Assembly (NCBI GenBank): GCA_947074165.1
Contig: CAMTOT010000022.1
Coordinates: 1 to 15,900 of the forward strand
DNA: 15,900 bases
Source: an uncultured Bacteroidales bacterium
GTDB lineage: Bacteria > Bacteroidota > Bacteroidia > Bacteroidales > JAUNSR01
Direction of reading: 5' to 3'
Part shown: piece by piece, positions 7,246 through 14,662 of the stretch
How the letters are laid out: each line of letters starts with the position of its first letter
How positions within the stretch are numbered: position 1 is the stretch's first letter
Made by a program: the position numbers and the translations under genes
Notes under the pieces: generated by a model
Told to the model about the DNA's origin: nothing
The model's input: the letters and a program-made list of their open reading frames with translations, nothing else
Database searches by the model: none

Positions 7246-9852
7246 ATGAGAAAACTGACCGCATTGTTAATGCTGTGTCTGCCCGTAGTGATGACGGCTC
7301 AGATAAAAACATCTGTTGCCGGATTCTATCAGCTGGAAAACAGCGGAAGGCAGATTTATAACTTTAATCCCGGCTGGAGATTCTATAAAGGAGACGTATC
7401 TGGCGCAGAGAAGAAAGAGTTTGATGATTCCGGGTGGGAAGTAATTTCAACTCCACATACGGTTGAGCTTATGCCTGCCGAAGGTAGCGGTTGCAGAAAC
7501 TATCAGGGAGAAGCATGGTACAGAAAAAGATTTGTAGTACCCACAGAAACAAATGGTAAAGAAGTGTCTATTCACTTTGAAGCCGCTATGGGTAAGAAAG
7601 ATATATATCTTAACGGCAATAAGGTAAGTGAACATCTAGGAGGGTATCTTCCGTTTACTGTAAATCTGAACAGCTACAATGTTATGCCTGGCGATACGTG
7701 TCTTATAGCGGTGATGGCAGACAATAGTGATGATAAAAACTATCCTCCGGGAAAACGTCAGTATACTCTTGACTTTACATATCACGGCGGTATATATCGA
7801 GATGTATGGATGATTGCCAAATCACCTGTAGCTATAACAGACGCTATTGAGTCGAATAAAGTAGCCGGAGGCGGCGTATTTGTGCATTATGACAATATCA
7901 GCGAGAAAAGCGCGGATGTAATAATTGACACGGAGGTTAAGAACAGCGGTGACAAAGTACAGACAGTAACTGTTGAGAATGTTATTGCCACATCACAAAA
8001 TAAACCGCTGAAACGTCTTTCGCGAAAAGTTACGCTTCAGCCGGGAGAGAGTAAAACAGTGACTCAGCAGGCTACTATAAGTAATCCTGAATTGTGGAGC
8101 CCCGAATCTCCATCTTTATACCATGTTGAATCGCGTATCAAACAGGGTTCTCGCCCTGTTGACGGCGGTATGACAAGGATTGGTATCCGACATGCGGAGT
8201 TTCGCGGTCAGGACGGGTTCTGGCTCAACGGAAAAAGATACAAACAGCTTGTAGGAGCTAACCGCCATCAGGATTTTGCCTATGTTGGCAACGCCATGCC
8301 AAACTCGCAGCAGTGGAGAGACGCTCTTCGTCTGCGTGAAGCCGGTTGTACGGTAATTCGTACGGCGCATTATCCGCAAGACCCGTCTTTCATGGACGCG
8401 TGTGATGAGCTTGGGTTGTTTGTTATCGTGGCTACGCCGGGATGGCAATACTGGAACAAAGATCCTAAATTCAGTGATCTTGTACATGTTAATACTCGTG
8501 AGATAATACGCAGAGACCGCAATCACGCGAGCGTTCTTATGTGGGAGCCTATACTTAATGAGACCCGTTTTCCTCTTGAGTTCTCTCTTCAGGCATTGCA
8601 GATTACAAAAGACGAATTCCCTTATCCGGGTCGTCCCGCGGCAGCTGCCGACGTACATTCTGCAGGAGTAACCGAACATTACGACGTAGTGTACGCGTGG
8701 CCCGGCGATGATGAAAAAGAGGATAAACCTAATCAGTGTATTTTTACACGTGAATTTGGAGAGAATGTAGATGACTGGTATGCTCATAATAACAATAACC
8801 GTACAAGCCGAAGCTGGGGTGAGCGTCCGCTATTGATACAGTCGCTTTCATTGGCTAAGAGCTATGATGAAATGTATCGTACTACGGGTCAGTTTATCGG
8901 AGGCGCCCAGTGGCATCCGTTTGACCATCAGCGAGGTTATCATCCCGATCCTTATTGGGGCGGTATATTCGATGCTTTCCGTCAACCTAAATATTCATAC
9001 TATATGTTTCGCAGTCAGAGCCCTGCAGATTTTATAAGTACGGTGGTTGAAAGTGGCCCTATGGTATATATTGCGCATGAGATGTCGCAGTTTTCAGGAA
9101 GTGAAGTTGTGGTATTTACCAATTGCGATTCGGTAAAACTATCTGTTTACGATGGAGAGAAATCGTGGACTTTACCCGTTGTCAGAGAAAACGGACACAT
9201 GGAGAACCCTCCTGTAATTTTTAATGATGTGTGGGATTTTTGGGAAGCTCGCAACTTCAGTTACTTTCAGAAGAACTGGCAGAAAGTAAATATGGTTGCC
9301 GAAGGTATAATAAACGGTGAAGTAGTTTGCTCAACTAAGAAGATGCCTTCAAGAAGAAGTACTAAGCTGCAACTATCTATAGACCGCAAAGGAAAGGAAC
9401 TGGTAGCAGACGGAAGTGATTTTATTGTAGTTGTGGCTGAAGTGACAGACGACAGCGGTCATGTGCGCCGTCTGGCTAAAGAGAATATCGTATTTACCGT
9501 AGAAGGTGAAGGGGAGATAATAGGAGACGCGTCAATTCACGCTAATCCGCGTCCGGTAGAGTTTGGTTCAGCTCCTGTGCTTATCCGTTCAACTCGCGAA
9601 GCAGGAAAAATAAAAGTAAAAGCGCATGTTCAGTTTGAGGGAACACACGCACCTACATCTGCGGAGATTGAGTTTGAGAGTGTGCCTGCTGACATCCCGT
9701 TCTGCTTTGTGGAGCAGTCTTTTTCAGCTAAGTCTTCTCAAAGAAAGACAAACAGTACAGCGCAGATTCTTTCTGAAGAGGAGAAACAAAAACTACTTAT
9801 TGAAGTGGAACTTCAACAGACTGAGTTTGGTGTAGGTAATACGTCAAAATAG
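7246..9852 (+). CDS. GH2 family glycoside hydrolase (beta-galactosidase/beta-glucuronidase-like), secreted
   Basis: An 868-residue retaining exo-glycosidase of family GH2, with signal peptide MRKLTALLMLCLPVVMTA. Domains in order are an N-terminal jelly roll (about 35-195; WYRKRF, GGYLPF, GGIYRDVW), an Ig-like domain (about 200-310), a TIM barrel (about 315-600; GANRHQD, then RNHASVLMW) and C-terminal Ig-like domains typical of Bacteroidota GH2s (ADGSDFIVVVAEVTD). The probable acid/base is E439 in ILNETR and the probable nucleophile is E503 in FTREFGE. The acid/base loop reads MWEPILNE where common GH2s have MWSLGNE, so this is a divergent subgroup and the sugar cannot be named from sequence; beta-galactoside, beta-glucuronide and arabinoside activities all occur in the family. 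It is the last gene of the four-enzyme run, followed after about 50 nt by a perfect terminator-like hairpin. Confidence 0.92.
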   Translation: MRKLTALLMLCLPVVMTAQIKTSVAGFYQLENSGRQIYNFNPGWRFYKGDVSGAEKKEFDDSGWEVISTPHTVELMPAEGSGCRNYQGEAWYRKRFVVPTETNGKEVSIHFEAAMGKKDIYLNGNKVSEHLGGYLPFTVNLNSYNVMPGDTCLIAVMADNSDDKNYPPGKRQYTLDFTYHGGIYRDVWMIAKSPVAITDAIESNKVAGGGVFVHYDNISEKSADVIIDTEVKNSGDKVQTVTVENVIATSQNKPLKRLSRKVTLQPGESKTVTQQATISNPELWSPESPSLYHVESRIKQGSRPVDGGMTRIGIRHAEFRGQDGFWLNGKRYKQLVGANRHQDFAYVGNAMPNSQQWRDALRLREAGCTVIRTAHYPQDPSFMDACDELGLFVIVATPGWQYWNKDPKFSDLVHVNTREIIRRDRNHASVLMWEPILNETRFPLEFSLQALQITKDEFPYPGRPAAAADVHSAGVTEHYDVVYAWPGDDEKEDKPNQCIFTREFGENVDDWYAHNNNNRTSRSWGERPLLIQSLSLAKSYDEMYRTTGQFIGGAQWHPFDHQRGYHPDPYWGGIFDAFRQPKYSYYMFRSQSPADFISTVVESGPMVYIAHEMSQFSGSEVVVFTNCDSVKLSVYDGEKSWTLPVVRENGHMENPPVIFNDVWDFWEARNFSYFQKNWQKVNMVAEGIINGEVVCSTKKMPSRRSTKLQLSIDRKGKELVADGSDFIVVVAEVTDDSGHVRRLAKENIVFTVEGEGEIIGDASIHANPRPVEFGSAPVLIRSTREAGKIKVKAHVQFEGTHAPTSAEIEFESVPADIPFCFVEQSFSAKSSQRKTNSTAQILSEEEKQKLLIEVELQQTEFGVGNTSK

Positions 9853-9903
9853 AAGTTTATTATATAAGAAAAGTGAAATAATTGCTTTGCTTAATATGTA
9901 TTT

Positions 9904-9945
9904 ACGTCCGTATCTGAATATGTGAAAAATATCAGATACGGACGT
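9904..9945 (+). terminator. hairpin terminator after the GH2 gene
   Basis: ACGTCCGTATCTGA (9904-9917) and TCAGATACGGACGT (9932-9945) are perfect inverse complements giving a 14-bp stem, with a 14-base A-rich loop that can add three pairs across a one-base bulge. TCTTTAT follows directly, a short T-rich tail. It lies 52 nt past the GH2 stop codon and ahead of the HTCS promoter region, as expected for the end of the enzyme transcript. The tail is weak, so leaky termination is possible. Confidence 0.75.
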
Positions 9946-10092
9946 TCTTTATAGCTGAAACCCATAAAATTACCCCTGGGATTTAAATAATTTAATATGT
10001 AGAAACTGAAGATTGGTGTGAACGAAATAATTATGCCGTTACCGTGACATATTACATCACTATCATGATTTTACGTTTCGGGTTATTTTCTT

Positions 10093-10100
10093 TATATTTG
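10093..10100 (+). promoter_or_regulatory. candidate -7 promoter box for the HTCS gene
   Basis: TATATTTG matches the Bacteroidota primary sigma -7 consensus TAnnTTTG exactly. About 20 bases upstream, at 10069-10073, there is only a weak T-rich match to the -33 TTTG element. Transcription would start near 10107, giving a 5' leader of roughly 95 nt before ATG 10201. An independent promoter for an HTCS gene is usual, because the sensor is normally made at a basal level. Confidence 0.5.
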
Positions 10101-10200
10101 TATATTAATACGCTGCTTATTTTATTCATTACCTATAAAGCTGAAAACAAGATATTCATTACATTATTTACAAGGCCATAAGTGGCTGAGAAACACATAT

Positions 10201-10734
10201 ATGAAAAAGACAATAATCATTATTTTACTTACCTTCTTATTTGCAGGATTGGGTGCCTATAATACTAATATGATTATAGAACACTATTCTACGGAACATG
10301 GATTGCCTAATAATGTGGTGAACTGCTCTTTGAAAGACAAAGACGGTTTCATATGGTTTGGTACGTGGTATGGTCTGTGCAGTTTCGACGGGCTAAAATT
10401 CAGAACATATGATAAATCAGAATTTGACCAGACAGCATTACCACCTCGAAAAATACAGAGAATTGTAGAGGATAATAATGGGTTTATCTGGGTAAAAACC
10501 ATTGATAGAAAACTCTATATTTTTAACAAAAAGAAAGAGGTTTTTCATGCCGTTTTTGACGATATGAAGAACTATACCGATAATATACAGCTAATCAAGC
10601 TGCAAAAAAATTGTGACGGTGATATTATATTGCTTACAAAAGATAAGAATCTGCTTATCGCTCATACAGATGAAGAGGGGCGTGTAGATATTGATGTGCT
10701 GTTTAATTCAAAAGAAACAGTGGATACTAATTAA
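10201..10734 (+). CDS. N-terminal fragment of interrupted hybrid two-component system (signal peptide and first propeller blades)
   Basis: This is the first 177 residues of an HTCS sensor, ended by a TAA at 10732-10734. It has a signal peptide (MKKTIIIILLTFLFAGLGA) and two beta-propeller blade signatures, DGFIWFGTWYGL and NGFIWVKTIDRK; the opening HGLPNNVVNCSLKDKDG is typical of HTCS periplasmic sensors. The frame is the same as that of the long downstream frame at 10741-14592, with only Tyr-Arg codons between the stop and TTG 10741, so the two are one gene. Alone this piece would be a short exported protein holding only part of a propeller, with no membrane segment or signalling domain. It is best read as the 5' part of a pseudogene, or of an intact gene carrying a sequence error. 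Confidence 0.85.
   Translation: MKKTIIIILLTFLFAGLGAYNTNMIIEHYSTEHGLPNNVVNCSLKDKDGFIWFGTWYGLCSFDGLKFRTYDKSEFDQTALPPRKIQRIVEDNNGFIWVKTIDRKLYIFNKKKEVFHAVFDDMKNYTDNIQLIKLQKNCDGDIILLTKDKNLLIAHTDEEGRVDIDVLFNSKETVDTN
10732..10734 (+). other. in-frame TAA interrupting the HTCS gene
   Basis: Read from ATG 10201, the codons around this point are GTG GAT ACT AAT TAA TAT CGT TTG AAA TAT AAT: sense, one stop, then sense again in the same frame for 1285 more codons to the stop at 14590-14592. No shift of frame is involved. The stop could come from one substitution in a sense codon such as AAA, CAA or GAA, or from a 3-base insertion in the repetitive AATTAATAT run. TAA followed by T is an efficient stop context, and the nearby TTG has no clear ribosome binding site, so a programmed break looks unlikely. 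Confidence 0.9.
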
Positions 10735-10740
10735 TATCGT

Positions 10741-13700
10741 TTGAAATATAATGTGTTAAGTGAAACTGCTGATTATATAAGTTGGATAGGGCTTGACTAT
10801 AAAATACTCTCTTATAAGAAAGGCGAATCGATAAGAGACAAAGGAGATAGTTTTATAAAAAATAAAATTGCCGCTCCTTCAGACAGCGCGTTTACATCGA
10901 TATTTAACCAGGGACGTAAGATGTGGCTTGGTGATAATGCCGGAGTATTTTACTGTGTAGATACACAGTCAGGCTCTGTAGATAAGTTTGTGCTTTCGGA
11001 AATACATGGACCTATTTCCAATATTTATGTTACATCTAAAGGTTATGCCTATCTGAGTGTAGCAGGTCAGGGAGTTTATGAATATGATATAAAAGAGAGA
11101 AAACTTTCAGAGCTAAAGATAGATGTGAACGAAAATATAATTTCGTCGGCATATATGGATCATTATGATAAGATATGGTTTCACGAGAATGAAAAATCAC
11201 TTGTGTATTATGATCCTCAGACAAAAAAATCTAAACGATTTCCATTTACCAGTCAGGGCAAAACAGGTCTTCTTCAGATTGAAGATGCCGGGGAAAACGG
11301 GTTATTCTTTTTATCTCCGACAGGAGACGGCTGGCTTTACGACCGTAATTCTTCGAAGATGATAGAGATAAACTCTATGAAACAGGTTGTTAAGGATGAG
11401 AGCGATCAGAAATTTTTTCATCTTTTTAGAGATAATGAGGGTGAAATATGGATTAGTTCGGCTACTAACGGAGTATACCGTATAAACTTTCCCCGCAAAC
11501 AATTCAGACTTGATACCTTCGGTCCGCTTTTGTCAGAGCAAACAGGAGATAATTCAGGTGTAAGAGCTTTATTTCAGAGTGTGACAGGTGATATATGGCT
11601 TGGTACAAGAAATAAAAAGCTTTATCAGCTTGACGCGGATGGTAATGTAAAGAATATTTATAATAACCAAAAGCATGGTATAGGTGTGATATACCATATC
11701 ATGGAGGATAAAAATGGTAATATCTGGTTTTCTACGAAAGGTGACGGACTAATAAAAGCTAAGCCTGTAAAAGATTCGGATTATAAATTTGTAAGCTACA
11801 AAACAGACGCTGCGAATCCTCTTTCTTTAAGCGGAAATGATGTTTTTTATACATATCAGGACAGCAAACAGCGTATCTGGGTGGCATCTCTTGACGGAGG
11901 TCTTAATCTCGTAGAGGAGAATAACGGTATAGTAAGTTTTAAAAATAAGAATAACGGTTTTGTCAACTATCCCTCGTTCGGGCTTTATATGGAGGTTAGA
12001 AACGTGGTGGAAGACAATAGCGGTCGTATGTGGGTAGGTACGATGGATGGTCTGATGTCTTTTGCCGGTGATTTTAAATCTGCCGGGGATATTAGCTTTG
12101 AAATATACAGAGGCGGAAGCCGTAATAACTATACCGACAGTGATATTTATTCACTCTACAAAGATTCGGCTTCTAATATATGGGTATCAATATTTGGAGG
12201 CGGTTTGTGCAGACTGACCGGATATGACGAAAAAACTAATACACCGGAATTCAGATCATACGGTCTTAGAGACGGGCTTGATAATGATGCCATTATATCA
12301 ATAGTGGAGGATGAAAATAATCAACTTTGGTTTGTGACAGACAAGGATATATCATATTATAATCATAAAACCGGTAAAATCAGAAATTATGATAAGTATG
12401 ACGGATTCCCTAAGGTGACTATTGAAGACAACTCAGCGATAAGTACACGGGACGGTGAGATATGGATAGGGTGTAAAGAGGGAATACTATCTTTTACGCC
12501 ACATAAGCTTGAGAGTCATAAAGAGAATTACCGTACGTTTATTGTTGGTTGTCATATATCAAACAGGGATATAAGGAGTTTTGTTGACGACCCGATTATT
12601 GACAGATCTATTTCGTATGTAGACAGACTTGAGCTTAAACACAAACAGTCTATGTTTACGTTTGAATTTGCCGCTCTTAACTTTAATAATCAGAATAAAG
12701 TATCTTACAGATATCTGCTTGAAGGGTATGAAAAAGAGTGGCATTATAATGGTAAAAACCGTATAGCATCATATACAAACGTACCTCCGGGTGAGTATTT
12801 GTTTAAAGTACAGACTCTTGATGAGTCGAATCCCGATCTTGACTCTTCGAGAGAACTTGTAGTGGTAATACTTCCGCCATGGTGGGCAAGTAAATGGGCT
12901 TACATTATATACATTATACTTGGGATAATTATATTGTGTATGGCAACTAAGCTATCAATGTTTATGATACGTGTTAAGAACGATATATATATTGAGCAGA
13001 GACTCTCTGAGCTTAAGATTAAGTTCTTTACAAATATATCACATGAGCTACGTACCCCGCTGACTCTTATAACGGGTCCGATAAAAGAACTGAAAGAGAA
13101 TGAAAATCTGAGCGCTAAAGGTAAGCAGTATGCGGAGTTGATGGAACGTAATGTAAACCATATGCTTCAACTTGTCAATCAGATACTTGACTTTCGTAAG
13201 ATTCAAAACGGAAAGATGCGTCTTCACGTATCTGCTATAGATATAAAGGAGCTTGTAATATCTTTTGAAAGAGAGTTTCGTATGCTTGCGGAAGAAAAGG
13301 AGATTAGTTTTTCGTTTCATCTGCCGGAAGAGACTCTTAATATATGGGCAGATAAAGAGAAGCTTGGCATAGTGATACGCAATATCTTATCAAACGCGTT
13401 TAAATTTACTTTAAACGGAGGAAGCATATTTATAAGCGTTGAAAATGATGAGCAGAATAATCGCTGTATAATAAGAATAGAGGATGACGGAATTGGTATT
13501 CCGCAGCATAAACAAGACGAAATATTTGAAAGGTTCTCTCAGGCCGATAATCTGCATAACGCTTACCACCCGGGTACCGGTATAGGACTTGCTTTGTCTA
13601 AAGAGATTGTTAATTTGCATCATGGCAAAATATATGTTGAAAGTGAGAACAGCAAGGGTTCTACGTTTGTGATTGAGTTGAAATGCGGTAACGAGCACTA

Positions 13701-14592
13701 TAGCACAGAGGACGTAGAGTTTTATATGTGTGAAAATACTCCGGCATGTGCATCCGATTCTGCTAATCAAGAAAATACAACCGATACATATGAGCAGGAA
13801 ATCTGTGTAGATCGCTCTCTGCCTTCTCTCTTAATTGTAGAGGATAACAGTGATTTATGTGAGATGATGCGTCTTTTGCTTGAAGACAGATTTAATATTT
13901 ATATTGCGCGTGACGGTGTAGAAGGTCTTAAAAAGATACATCTTTATCATCCCGATATTGTCGTTACAGATCAGATGATGCCAAATATGGATGGTCTGAC
14001 AATGCTTAAGAATATACGCAACGACTTTCAGGTGAGTCATATTCCGGTTATTATACTTACAGCAAAAGGTAATGATGAAGCAAAAACGAAAGCTATCTCT
14101 ATGGGAGCTAACGCATACATAGTGAAACCGTTTAGCAAGGATTATCTGATAGCGAGGATAGAGCAGTTGCTTTCCGACAGAAAGCTGTTTCATGAGAGAG
14201 GCGGTATGACGGTAAGCAATGATGACGATAAAGATAACTATGAGCAATTTCTTGTAAAGAAAGATGTGCAGTTTATAGATAAGATACATAGTATAATTGA
14301 AGATAATCTTGATAATGCTGATTTTAACATTGATACTATCGCGTCATCTATAGGCTTGAGCCGATCCTCATTCTTCAAGAAACTAAAGAGCCTGACCGGA
14401 TTCGCTCCCGTGGACCTTGTAAAGGAGATACGTCTGAATAAATCGGTTGATATGATCAAGAGTACAGATCTTACAGTGACGGAGATTGCTTACGCAGTAG
14501 GATTCAGAGACTCCGGTTACTTCAGTAAGTGTTTCAAAAAGAAATATAACCAGTCGCCGAGAGATTTTGTCAATGAATGGAGAAAAGATTAA
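10741..14592 (+). CDS. hybrid two-component system sensor/kinase/regulator, main part (interrupted gene)
   Basis: A 1283-residue stretch of an HTCS, which senses a PUL oligosaccharide in the periplasm and activates transcription in the cytoplasm. In order (numbering from TTG 10741): about ten more propeller blade signatures (WLGDNAG, IWISSATNG, IWLGTRNK, MWVGTMDG and others), a Y_Y_Y domain (about 635-705), one membrane helix (about 718-741), HisKA with phospho-acceptor H768 in SHELRTP, an ATPase domain (N885; DDGIGIP at 915-921; GTGIGL at 945-950), a receiver domain (E1034, D1035, phospho-acceptor D1077, T1107, K1129) and an AraC-type DNA-binding domain (about 1183-1283). All signalling residues are present. 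The nominal TTG start is unlikely to be real: it lacks a signal peptide, the frame is open upstream to the TAA at 10732, and the next in-frame ATG is at 10921. The whole gene from 10201 would be about 1463 codons, normal for an HTCS. Without readthrough or sequence correction the product would lack its signal peptide. Confidence 0.9.
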   Translation: MKYNVLSETADYISWIGLDYKILSYKKGESIRDKGDSFIKNKIAAPSDSAFTSIFNQGRKMWLGDNAGVFYCVDTQSGSVDKFVLSEIHGPISNIYVTSKGYAYLSVAGQGVYEYDIKERKLSELKIDVNENIISSAYMDHYDKIWFHENEKSLVYYDPQTKKSKRFPFTSQGKTGLLQIEDAGENGLFFLSPTGDGWLYDRNSSKMIEINSMKQVVKDESDQKFFHLFRDNEGEIWISSATNGVYRINFPRKQFRLDTFGPLLSEQTGDNSGVRALFQSVTGDIWLGTRNKKLYQLDADGNVKNIYNNQKHGIGVIYHIMEDKNGNIWFSTKGDGLIKAKPVKDSDYKFVSYKTDAANPLSLSGNDVFYTYQDSKQRIWVASLDGGLNLVEENNGIVSFKNKNNGFVNYPSFGLYMEVRNVVEDNSGRMWVGTMDGLMSFAGDFKSAGDISFEIYRGGSRNNYTDSDIYSLYKDSASNIWVSIFGGGLCRLTGYDEKTNTPEFRSYGLRDGLDNDAIISIVEDENNQLWFVTDKDISYYNHKTGKIRNYDKYDGFPKVTIEDNSAISTRDGEIWIGCKEGILSFTPHKLESHKENYRTFIVGCHISNRDIRSFVDDPIIDRSISYVDRLELKHKQSMFTFEFAALNFNNQNKVSYRYLLEGYEKEWHYNGKNRIASYTNVPPGEYLFKVQTLDESNPDLDSSRELVVVILPPWWASKWAYIIYIILGIIILCMATKLSMFMIRVKNDIYIEQRLSELKIKFFTNISHELRTPLTLITGPIKELKENENLSAKGKQYAELMERNVNHMLQLVNQILDFRKIQNGKMRLHVSAIDIKELVISFEREFRMLAEEKEISFSFHLPEETLNIWADKEKLGIVIRNILSNAFKFTLNGGSIFISVENDEQNNRCIIRIEDDGIGIPQHKQDEIFERFSQADNLHNAYHPGTGIGLALSKEIVNLHHGKIYVESENSKGSTFVIELKCGNEHYSTEDVEFYMCENTPACASDSANQENTTDTYEQEICVDRSLPSLLIVEDNSDLCEMMRLLLEDRFNIYIARDGVEGLKKIHLYHPDIVVTDQMMPNMDGLTMLKNIRNDFQVSHIPVIILTAKGNDEAKTKAISMGANAYIVKPFSKDYLIARIEQLLSDRKLFHERGGMTVSNDDDKDNYEQFLVKKDVQFIDKIHSIIEDNLDNADFNIDTIASSIGLSRSSFFKKLKSLTGFAPVDLVKEIRLNKSVDMIKSTDLTVTEIAYAVGFRDSGYFSKCFKKKYNQSPRDFVNEWRKD

Positions 14593-14662
14593 AAAAAGAG
14601 ATTACAAAATAATTGTTCATTCGTCTTAATATTATCAGACAATAATTAAAGTCATAATAAGG
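14593..14662 (+). other. 70-nt gap between the HTCS and pectate lyase genes
   Basis: AT-rich spacer with no TAnnTTTG box and no strong hairpin. An imperfect dyad (AATAATTGT at about 14610 and ACAATAATT at about 14639, eight of nine positions pairing) has a 22-base spacer and may be chance. The gap is short enough for the lyase to be read from the HTCS transcript, but it could also hold the HTCS's own binding site. AGG directly abuts ATG 14663, too close for a Shine-Dalgarno sequence. Confidence 0.4.

Larger units (their letters stand above)
9853..10200 (+). other. 348-nt intergenic region between the enzyme unit and the HTCS gene
   Basis: No credible open frame is present on either strand. 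It holds the terminator-like hairpin after the GH2 gene (9904-9945), an AT-rich perfect inverted repeat TTAAAT-A-ATTTAA (9983-9995), an imperfect dyad with GTGA/TCAC ends (10044-10060) and a Bacteroidota-style -7 promoter box (10093-10100). It is the longest non-coding stretch in the window and splits it into two transcription units. Confidence 0.8.

Noticed and set aside
8116..8787. 223-codon open frame on the minus strand
   Set aside because: It lies wholly inside the GH2 catalytic domain on the opposite strand, shows no recognisable domain, and has the Cys/Arg/Tyr-rich make-up of an antisense shadow.
9983..9995. TTAAAT-A-ATTTAA inverted repeat as an operator
   Set aside because: Made only of A and T in an AT-rich spacer, short, and easily expected by chance.
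10044..10060. Crp/Fnr-type binding site
   Set aside because: The GTGA and TCAC half-sites are separated by 9 bases, not 6, and the inner symmetry is broken.
10732..10734. Stop codon reassignment or programmed readthrough
   Set aside because: All complete genes here end at ordinary stops, TAA followed by T is a strong terminator context, and no recoding element is visible; a nonsense mutation or sequence error is simpler.
10741..10743. TTG as a real start codon of a separate second gene
   Set aside because: The frame is open back to the TAA at 10732, there is no ribosome binding site, no signal peptide follows, and homology-like propeller sequence continues across the break.
13855..14289. 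144-codon open frame on the minus strand
   Set aside because: Antisense to the receiver domain region of the HTCS; low-complexity Ile/His/Tyr-rich translation and no start context.
14610..14647. Terminator after the HTCS
   Set aside because: The paired arms are A/T-only with one mismatch and a 22-base loop, and no T-run follows.
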